From assembly GCA_902618975.1 (NCBI GenBank), contig CACNCN010000001.1, positions 1 through 64,000 of the forward strand: a stretch of DNA of 64,000 nucleotides. The letters run 5' to 3'. Shown in pieces: positions 57,982 to 64,000 of this stretch. A program made the translations under genes and the position numbers. Origin of the DNA: an uncultured Pelagibacteraceae bacterium (GTDB lineage Bacteria > Pseudomonadota > Alphaproteobacteria > Pelagibacterales > Pelagibacteraceae). How positions within the stretch are numbered: position 1 is the first letter of the stretch; every line of letters starts with the position of its first letter. Below the pieces are notes generated by a model. It ran no database searches, was not told where the DNA came from, and worked only from the letters and a program-made list of their open reading frames with translations.

Positions 57982-59337
57982 TTAGTTTAAATCCTTTACA
58001 CCTAATAATTTTAGCTTTCTATGCAGTGCTGATCTTTCCATTCCTACAAATTTAGCTGTTTTAGATATATTGCCACCAAACTTTTTTAACTGCGTAGTTA
58101 AATACTCTTTTTCAAAATTTTCTCTAGCTTCTCTTAATGGTACAGACAAATTTTCAGATATAGAAAAATTGTCTTCTGTAGAACTTGATAGTGATTCTTT
58201 TATTACATCTATTATCTTATTTTCATTATTCCCTGCATCTAAAATTGCAATTCTTTCAATTAAGTTCCTTAATTCTCTTACATTTCCAGGCCAACTATAA
58301 TTTAATAAATAACTATTATCGGAAATTATAAATTCTTTCCTATTATAATTTTTACATATTTCGTTAATAAAATATTCAACAAGCAAGGGAATATCTTCAC
58401 TTCTTTTATTTAGAGGATCAATATTAATATTGAAAACATTTAATCTATGAAAAAGATCTTCTCTAAAGTTGCCATTAAGTATTTCCTTTTTTATATCTTT
58501 ACTAGTAGAGCAAATAATTCGCACATCAACATTTATATCATGATTACCATTTAATCTTTTAAACTTTTGATCAATTACAACCCTTAAAATTTTAGATTGT
58601 GTTTCTAAAGGTATTTCTGTTACCTCATCAATTAATAAAAAACCACCAGATGCTTTTTCAAGAGCTCCATATGATATGGATCCATCGGTTTTCTCTTTAC
58701 CAAATAGTTCCTCTTCATATTTTCTTATATCCAATAAAGCTCCATTGATTATTATAAATGGACCATTAGCTCTTTTTGATTTTTTGTGTATTTTTCTAGC
58801 AATTAATTCTTTTCCAGATCCAGTTGGCCCACTAATAAAAATTCTGCTATCTGATGATGCAAGTTTATTTATTTGTTCTTTTATGGAAGTAACATTACTG
58901 CTGACACCAATTAAATCGAATGAGTGAAATAATCTTGAACGAAGACTTTTATTTTCATTTTTCAGCTTAATATTTTCTGAAGCTCTGTTAACAAAATTTA
59001 CTAATCTTTCTTTATCAAAAGGTTTTTGAATAAATTCAAAAGCTCCAGATTTAAGAGATTTAATTGCCATTTCAATATTAGCATGGCCTGAGATAATTAT
59101 AACAGGAATATCTTTATTTTTTAATTTAATATGATTTAATAATTCTATACCATCATTTTCACTTTTATCTAATTTTACATCTATGATTGCTATGTCAGGT
59201 AATTTTTTATCAATTTCAGTCAAAGCTTGATTATAATTAGCCGCCAAACGCGTCTTATAACCAGTTTCTGATAAAATTTCTTCTAATATAATCCTTATCT
59301 CAGCGTTATCATCGATAATTAGTATTTCTGTTGACAT
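57982..59337 (-). CDS. ntrX: Nitrogen-type response regulator NtrX without the sigma54 loop
   Basis: 451 residues: receiver (1-120, phospho-acceptor Asp53), AAA+ ATPase (Walker A GPTGSGKE, residues 170-177) and a Fis-type helix-turn-helix (about 425-450, SKTAKFVGMERSALHRKL). The GAFTGA loop that touches sigma54 is missing: after ELFGKE comes TDGSISYGALEKA. NtrX of other alphaproteobacteria also lacks it. The gene follows ntrY with a 3-base gap and is followed by trkA. Confidence 0.92.
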   Translation of the reverse strand: MSTEILIIDDNAEIRIILEEILSETGYKTRLAANYNQALTEIDKKLPDIAIIDVKLDKSENDGIELLNHIKLKNKDIPVIIISGHANIEMAIKSLKSGAFEFIQKPFDKERLVNFVNRASENIKLKNENKSLRSRLFHSFDLIGVSSNVTSIKEQINKLASSDSRIFISGPTGSGKELIARKIHKKSKRANGPFIIINGALLDIRKYEEELFGKEKTDGSISYGALEKASGGFLLIDEVTEIPLETQSKILRVVIDQKFKRLNGNHDINVDVRIICSTSKDIKKEILNGNFREDLFHRLNVFNINIDPLNKRSEDIPLLVEYFINEICKNYNRKEFIISDNSYLLNYSWPGNVRELRNLIERIAILDAGNNENKIIDVIKESLSSSTEDNFSISENLSVPLREARENFEKEYLTTQLKKFGGNISKTAKFVGMERSALHRKLKLLGVKDLN

Positions 59338-59340
59338 AAT

Positions 59341-61110
59341 TTAAATTGAGAAAAATAACTCTACTTTAGCTCCTTTTGTTGTATTTGATAATTTTAATGA
59401 TCCATTATGATCTAATATAATTTTATTAACTATTGATAAACCTAGTCCAGATCCATTTTTTTTTGTTGTATAATATGGTTTTAATAAATCCTTTTTATTT
59501 AAATTCAATAAACCAATGCCATTATCTCTAATTAAAATAAGTATATAGTCTCTTCGAGAGATTATTTCTATATCTATTAATCCAGTAAAATCAACATTTT
59601 TGGACTGCTTTTCGTTAATACTTTCGATTGAATTTTTTATAATGTTAAATAAAGCCCTGTTTATTTGTTCATGATCGCATTCCATGTGCAATTCATTTTT
59701 TTGATTTGTATCAAAGTTAAATTTTACTTGAGAGTTTAATTTACCTAGAAGTTTAATATTATTATTTATAATTTTAATTAAATCATTTTTTTTGAATAAA
59801 GGTTTTGGCATTCTAGCAAAATCAGAGAATTCATTAACAAGATTTTCTATCTGATTAATTTGATTTAAAATTATATTTAAATTGGTTTCAAATTTTTTTT
59901 TATTTTCACCATCTAAATTATGTGTATATTTTGATCTTAAATTATCTATAGTCAGTTGAATAGGTGTTAAAGGATTTTTAATTTCATGAGCTAATTTCCT
60001 AGCAACAGTACTCCATGCTTCATGACGTTCCGAATTTAATAGTTTTTCCTGCTGGTTTTTGAGTTTATCTATCATATCATTGAAATTTTTATTTAATACC
60101 TCAATTTCTTTATCAGATTTTAATTCAGGAACTTTTATATCTAAGTTTCCCATACCTATTTCATTTGAAGCTGTTATTAAATTATTGATAGAAATAAAAA
60201 ATCTTGAGGAAAATCGGATGGCTATAGTAATTGATAGAAATAACAATAATGCAACAATAATGATATAAATTAATGCAAAGGAGATTTTTATACCTGTATT
60301 TTGATCATCTACTGTATAATAAAAATTTACTGCTTCTTCGGACTCGGTCAAGTATTTTGAAATATCCTCATCAATAAATTTAACAACGTATAAAAAATTA
60401 TTATTATAAGATGGTAGTTTTATAATTGCTGCAGATTTATTTTCAAATGCATTTATAATTTTTAGAGGTCTATCATCATTTAAAACTAATTTTAATGCCT
60501 CGTCTTCAACTGGTATATATCCAGTGTTAGAGGATGATAGTATAACATTCTTTTCAGAGTCTATGATATGTATTTGATCCAATCCTCTTATTAATCTTTG
60601 ATTATTTATAAATGTTTGAAAATTATTTTTATTTTTAATGAAATTAAGATTTTGATTTATATCGTAGGCAACAATTACAGCATCTGACTCAATTTTATTT
60701 CTTTTTTCCTCAACATATCTTTTTGCTATTTCGTAAGAATTGTTCACAGCAGTAGTAATTTTTTTATCAAAATATTTTTCAAGGGCAAAAGAAAACAAGA
60801 ATAAAGAAAAAATTGAAATTAGAATAGATGGTATCAATGTAAAAAGGGAAAAAAAAATAATATATTTTCTATTAGCTATAGAGCCTCTGACATTAATATT
60901 TTGTTTAATGGAATTTTTTGTTTCTAAAAAGATAATTGTAAAAAATATAAGTAATAAAGAAATATCTAAAAATAATAGATATTTTAGATTTTCGTCAGAT
61001 AAACTGATAAAACTTTTTTCAATAAATGTTAAAAATGTAATAAAACCAAGCAATAAAGTGATTAAAAAAATTACTATCAAAAATAAGTTTCTTTTTATAA
61101 ATCCCCACAT
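59341..61110 (-). CDS. ntrY: Sensor histidine kinase NtrY, PAS-less
   Basis: Membrane kinase of 589 residues. There are about four helices (8-30, 43-62, 85-110, 276-298), a periplasmic domain (about 111-275), HAMP (about 300-350), and the H-box with His375 (LAHEIKNPLTPIQL). ATP motifs IRDNGIGL and GSGLGLSIV follow. Most NtrY proteins have a PAS domain between HAMP and the H-box; here the two are directly joined. Confidence 0.93.
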   Translation of the reverse strand: MWGFIKRNLFLIVIFLITLLLGFITFLTFIEKSFISLSDENLKYLLFLDISLLLIFFTIIFLETKNSIKQNINVRGSIANRKYIIFFSLFTLIPSILISIFSLFLFSFALEKYFDKKITTAVNNSYEIAKRYVEEKRNKIESDAVIVAYDINQNLNFIKNKNNFQTFINNQRLIRGLDQIHIIDSEKNVILSSSNTGYIPVEDEALKLVLNDDRPLKIINAFENKSAAIIKLPSYNNNFLYVVKFIDEDISKYLTESEEAVNFYYTVDDQNTGIKISFALIYIIIVALLLFLSITIAIRFSSRFFISINNLITASNEIGMGNLDIKVPELKSDKEIEVLNKNFNDMIDKLKNQQEKLLNSERHEAWSTVARKLAHEIKNPLTPIQLTIDNLRSKYTHNLDGENKKKFETNLNIILNQINQIENLVNEFSDFARMPKPLFKKNDLIKIINNNIKLLGKLNSQVKFNFDTNQKNELHMECDHEQINRALFNIIKNSIESINEKQSKNVDFTGLIDIEIISRRDYILILIRDNGIGLLNLNKKDLLKPYYTTKKNGSGLGLSIVNKIILDHNGSLKLSNTTKGAKVELFFSI

Positions 61111-61144
61111 AAATTAAAATTATATATATTAAAAAATAAAATAC

Positions 61145-62260
61145 ATGAATAATTACTTTATCATTTTAGCTGCTGGAAATAGTACTAGATTTAATTCAAA
61201 AATACCCAAACAATTTATAAGTTACAAAGGGCTTATGTTATTTGAGCACTCGGTAAACAAAGCAATTAAAAGCAATATTTTTGACAAAATAATTTTGGTA
61301 ATAAACAAAAAACATTCAAAATACTTAAAAAATTATAAAAATGACAAAGTAGTAATTATTTATGGAGGTAGAGAAAGATATTTATCCTCTTTAAAGTCCT
61401 TAAAATATATTCAAAATAAAAAACCAAAAAATGTTTATATTCATGATGCTGCAAGGCCTAACTTTTCAAGTAAACTATTATTTAGAATAAAAAAAGCTTT
61501 AAAAAAATATAATGCTGTTGTTCCGTTTTTAAAACCCATTAATACAATTAAAATCAAAGAAAATAAAAAAATTATAAATTTTGATAGAAATAATATTTAT
61601 GAAATACAAACACCCCAATGTTTTAATTTTAAGATTTTAAATAAATTGTCAAAGGCTAATAACAAATTTATTACAGATGAGTGTTCGTTATTTTTAAATA
61701 AAAACATTAAAGTAAATTTTATTAAAGGTGAGTTTATAAACAGAAAAATTACATCAGAAAATGATCTAGAATTTATTAAAAAAACATATTATGGAATAGG
61801 TTTTGATGTTCACAGACTAGTTCCTAACAGAAAGTTATATCTAGGTGGAATTGTAATTAAATCAAAACTTGGTACCTTGGGTCATTCTGATGGTGATCCA
61901 GTTTTACATGCTATTACTGATGCTATATTAGGAGCATGTAGGCAAGGTGATATTGGACAAAAATTTTCTGATAAAAAAAAAAAATATAAAAATATAAGAT
62001 CAACTATATTATTAGAAAAGGTTGTTAAAGAGGTCAAAAAAAATAATTACTTTATAAATAATCTTGATATCAATATAATTACTCAAACTCCAAAAATATC
62101 AAATTATAAAAAAAAAATAATTAAATCCATTGCTTCAATTTGTGATATACAATTAAATAAAATAAATATTAAAGGTAAAACAACCGAAAAACTTGGACTA
62201 ATTGGTAAAGAAAAAGCTATAGCATGTGAGGTGATTGTCTCTATTTCGCAATATGATTAA
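61145..62260 (+). CDS. ispDF: Bifunctional IspD/IspF enzyme
   Basis: A fusion of methylerythritol cytidylyltransferase (IspD, about residues 1-215, start AAGNSTRFNSKIPKQF) and cyclodiphosphate synthase (IspF, from about residue 218, GIGFDVHRL, then LGHSDGDPVLHAITDA). Two steps of isoprenoid synthesis are thereby joined. The fusion is usual in alphaproteobacteria. It overlaps pgpA by 8 bases. Confidence 0.96.
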   Translation: MNNYFIILAAGNSTRFNSKIPKQFISYKGLMLFEHSVNKAIKSNIFDKIILVINKKHSKYLKNYKNDKVVIIYGGRERYLSSLKSLKYIQNKKPKNVYIHDAARPNFSSKLLFRIKKALKKYNAVVPFLKPINTIKIKENKKIINFDRNNIYEIQTPQCFNFKILNKLSKANNKFITDECSLFLNKNIKVNFIKGEFINRKITSENDLEFIKKTYYGIGFDVHRLVPNRKLYLGGIVIKSKLGTLGHSDGDPVLHAITDAILGACRQGDIGQKFSDKKKKYKNIRSTILLEKVVKEVKKNNYFINNLDINIITQTPKISNYKKKIIKSIASICDIQLNKINIKGKTTEKLGLIGKEKAIACEVIVSISQYD

Positions 62261-62747
62261 TAATTTTCATTTTTTATTCGTATCATTATTTGGCATTGGA
62301 AAAATAAGCAAAATACCTGGTAGTATCGCATCTCTAGCAACTACTATATTTCTTTTTTTTTTATTTCATATATTAAATATCTCACCTAATATTATATTGG
62401 TTTGTATTCTAATAATATTTTTTTTTTCGATTTACTCTATAAGCGTATTTATTAAAAATCTAGATGATAAGGATCCTAAAGTAATTGTCATAGATGAATT
62501 TATTGGCCAATCAATTCCAATATGTCTTTATGAAATTGCACATGAAACAACTAATGACACTGGTCAAGTGTTAACTTTTTATTTCATAATGTTTATTTTA
62601 TTTAGAATATTTGATATCACAAAACCGTATCCTGTAAGCTATTATGATAAAAAATTTAAAAATAGCTTTGGTGTAGTCATGGACGATGTTTGTGCAGGAT
62701 TATACGTAGTGGGTATTTTAGTATTGTATATGGTAATAACATCGTGA
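62253..62747 (+). CDS. pgpA: Phosphatidylglycerophosphatase A
   Basis: PgpA makes phosphatidylglycerol from its phosphate. I start at the ATG at 62253 (164 residues), since the alternative TTG at 62235 is deeper inside ispDF. GIGKISKIPGSIASL, VIDEFIGQ and DITKPYPVSYYD are family motifs, with several membrane helices. Overlap with both neighbours suggests one transcript with ispDF and cinA. Confidence 0.93.
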   Translation: MINNFHFLFVSLFGIGKISKIPGSIASLATTIFLFFLFHILNISPNIILVCILIIFFFSIYSISVFIKNLDDKDPKVIVIDEFIGQSIPICLYEIAHETTNDTGQVLTFYFIMFILFRIFDITKPYPVSYYDKKFKNSFGVVMDDVCAGLYVVGILVLYMVITS

Positions 62748-63217
62748 AAAATCTTTCAAAAAAAATTGTTAGAATATTGATAAAAAAAAAATTAAAAATT
62801 TCTTTTGCAGAATCTTGTACTGGTGGATTACTTTCAAATTCTATTACATCAATTAGTGGCTCCTCTAAAATATTTACTTTAGGATTAGTTACTTATTCAA
62901 ATCAAGCTAAGATTGGTATTCTTAACGTTCCAAAAAATATATTAAATCGTCATGGAGCAGTAAGTTTTGAAACTTGCCTTGCTATGGTAAAAAATCTTAG
63001 TAAAATAAGTAAAACCAATATATGTGTATCAGTTACAGGTATTGCTGGCCCCAAAGGGGGGACAAAAGAAAAACCAGTAGGTTTAGTTTATATAGGTATC
63101 AAAAAAGGTAGTAAAATCCTTGTTAAAAAACATCTATTTAAAAACAAGAAAAGAAACTTAATACAAAAAGCAACGGTTATTCAAGCATTAAAGTTAATTT
63201 TAAGTATTACTAAATAA
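62744..63217 (+). CDS. CinA-type nicotinamide-nucleotide amidase domain protein
   Basis: 158 residues from a GTG at 62744 that overlaps the pgpA stop as GTGA. It corresponds to the CinA C-terminal (PncC) domain alone: FAESCTGGLLSNSITS near the start and VTGIAGPKGGTKEKPVG later. The full CinA N-terminal domain is absent. The activity is deamidation of nicotinamide mononucleotide. The 3' end overlaps the converging ratA by 18 bases. Confidence 0.9.
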   Translation: MKNLSKKIVRILIKKKLKISFAESCTGGLLSNSITSISGSSKIFTLGLVTYSNQAKIGILNVPKNILNRHGAVSFETCLAMVKNLSKISKTNICVSVTGIAGPKGGTKEKPVGLVYIGIKKGSKILVKKHLFKNKKRNLIQKATVIQALKLILSITK

Positions 63218-63649
63218 ATCCTCTGCTCTTTTTTGAAAAGCATCTGCTATTTTATTAAGTCCATATTGAAATGATTTAGTCATTAATATATTTAAGAATT
63301 TATTTTTTAATTCAAAGTCAACCTCAAATGATACTTCAGTAGCATTTTCTTTTTGATTAAAGCTCCATTTGTTTTCCAAATACTTTAAGGGTCCGTCTAT
63401 ATTGGTGACATTTATAATATCATTTTTTTTGTTATATCTAACGTCGCTTTTATAGGTATCTTGAAAAATTCCTTTTCCAATTGTCAAATCTGCAATAATA
63501 AATATTATATCTCCTTTCTCATAGCGTTCGTAAACTTTTGAATTTATACAATAAGGAATAAAAGTTGGATATTTATCTATATCTAAAACTAAACTTATTA
63601 AATTTTCTTTTTCTGTTTCAATTATTCTTCTGACTGAAGCTTGGGGCAT
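63200..63649 (-). CDS. RatA/Coq10-like START-domain protein
   Basis: 149 residues, start [18 protein letters not shown]. The family (polyketide cyclase/Coq10/RatA) binds ubiquinone-like or other lipids; in eukaryotes Coq10 aids respiration, and in E. coli RatA affects ribosomes. [14 protein letters not shown] and [10 protein letters not shown] are typical. It sits directly downstream of lipA, as in many alphaproteobacteria. Function is inferred from family only. Confidence 0.85.
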   Translation of the reverse strand: MPQASVRRIIETEKENLISLVLDIDKYPTFIPYCINSKVYERYEKGDIIFIIADLTIGKGIFQDTYKSDVRYNKKNDIINVTNIDGPLKYLENKWSFNQKENATEVSFEVDFELKNKFLNILMTKSFQYGLNKIADAFQKRAEDLFSNT

Positions 63650-64000
63650 TTAAGATTAATCTTTGTTCTTTTAATTTTTTAAAATCTTCATCAGCATGAT
63701 AAGAAGACCTTGTTAATGGTGTAGATGAAACTAATAAAAAACCCTTAGATTTAGCTATGTCTCCTAATTCTTTAAATTCATTTGGATGATAGTACTTATC
63801 AAGTGGATGATGCTTAGGGGATGGTTGCAAATATTGACCAATTGTCAAAAAATCTACTTTCGCAGAAATTAAATCATCCATGACTTGAATAATTTCATCT
63901 TTTTTTTCACCCAAACCAACCATTATTCCTGATTTAGTGAAAATATTTTTATTAATTTCTTTTGATTTTTTTAAAAGTTCCAAAGAAGCAAAGTATCTTG
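63618..64000 (-). CDS. lipA: Lipoyl synthase, C-terminal part (5' end outside window)
   Basis: LipA inserts sulfur into octanoyl groups to make lipoate. The frame is open to the window edge ([13 protein letters not shown] is the first part seen). [34 protein letters not shown] and [13 protein letters not shown] are diagnostic. The radical-SAM CxxxCxxC motif lies outside the window. The 3' end overlaps the ratA-like gene by 32 bases. Confidence 0.95.
   Translation of the reverse strand, partial: RYFASLELLKKSKEINKNIFTKSGIMVGLGEKKDEIIQVMDDLISAKVDFLTIGQYLQPSPKHHPLDKYYHPNEFKELGDIAKSKGFLLVSSTPLTRSSYHADEDFKKLKEQRLILNAPSFSQKNN

Overview
The window is AT-rich chromosomal DNA with very short gaps, many overlapping genes and no stretch above 300 bases without a gene. 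Gene content, gene order and protein style point to an alphaproteobacterium of the SAR11 clade (Candidatus Pelagibacter). Examples are a fused ispDF gene, the order dgt-argS-nagZ-scpA-scpB-tatABC-serS-yajC-secDF, ntrYX beside trk genes, a general amino-acid ABC transporter of the aap/yhd type, and the plcP-agt lipid-remodelling pair. This assignment rests on recognition, not on a database search. I see no phage, insertion sequence or CRISPR array.

Layout. 1-8 kb holds the 3' part of recG, a DUF502 membrane protein, an M48 lipoprotein protease, tRNA-Lys, and a minus-strand run tgt-ppi-coaD-gyrA-ssb. 8-22 kb holds uvrA (+) and a long minus-strand housekeeping block: secF, secD, yajC, serS, tatC, tatB, tatA, scpB, scpA, nagZ, a small membrane protein, argS and dgt. 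22-28 kb is a plus-strand set of erpA-like and xthA genes, then a zinc locus (znuA facing znuCB-zur across two identical palindromic operators), then a small membrane protein, an arsenate reductase, an aquaporin-type channel, a NUDIX hydrolase and a lysine-rich small protein. After these comes a gap with two hairpins.

The stretch from 28.3 to 45.2 kb is nearly continuous phosphorus biology: ppx and ppk (polyphosphate), a SixA-like phosphatase, phoB-phoU-pstBACS, an exported protein of unknown function, phoR, the glycosyltransferase and phospholipase pair agt-plcP, and a diacylglycerol-kinase-like gene. It ends with an unusual chimeric gene (sensor-kinase-like front, ManC-like tail), an SMR-family membrane protein and manC. 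Eleven-base repeats resembling Pho boxes lie upstream of pstS, in both directions between plcP and the kinase gene, and upstream of the chimera. Together they suggest a PhoBR-controlled programme of phosphate uptake, storage and replacement of phospholipid by glycolipid.

45-64 kb holds ilvD, valS, tRNA-Cys, tRNA-Asn, an XRE regulator, the aapJQMP amino-acid transporter, tRNA-Arg, trkH-trkA (potassium), ntrX-ntrY, and the + strand group ispDF-pgpA-cinA. These converge on ratA-lipA, with lipA cut by the window end. In both solute transport operons (pst and aap) a strong hairpin terminator sits just after the binding-protein gene and before the permease genes.

The items most worth a second look are a Tgt that has lost all four zinc ligands, the PhoR/ManC chimera with its 139-base direct repeat, the compact phosphorus and lipid-remodelling block, an SMR protein without its essential glutamate, a sigma54-independent NtrX with a PAS-less NtrY, and a two-hairpin intergenic element near 28.2 kb.
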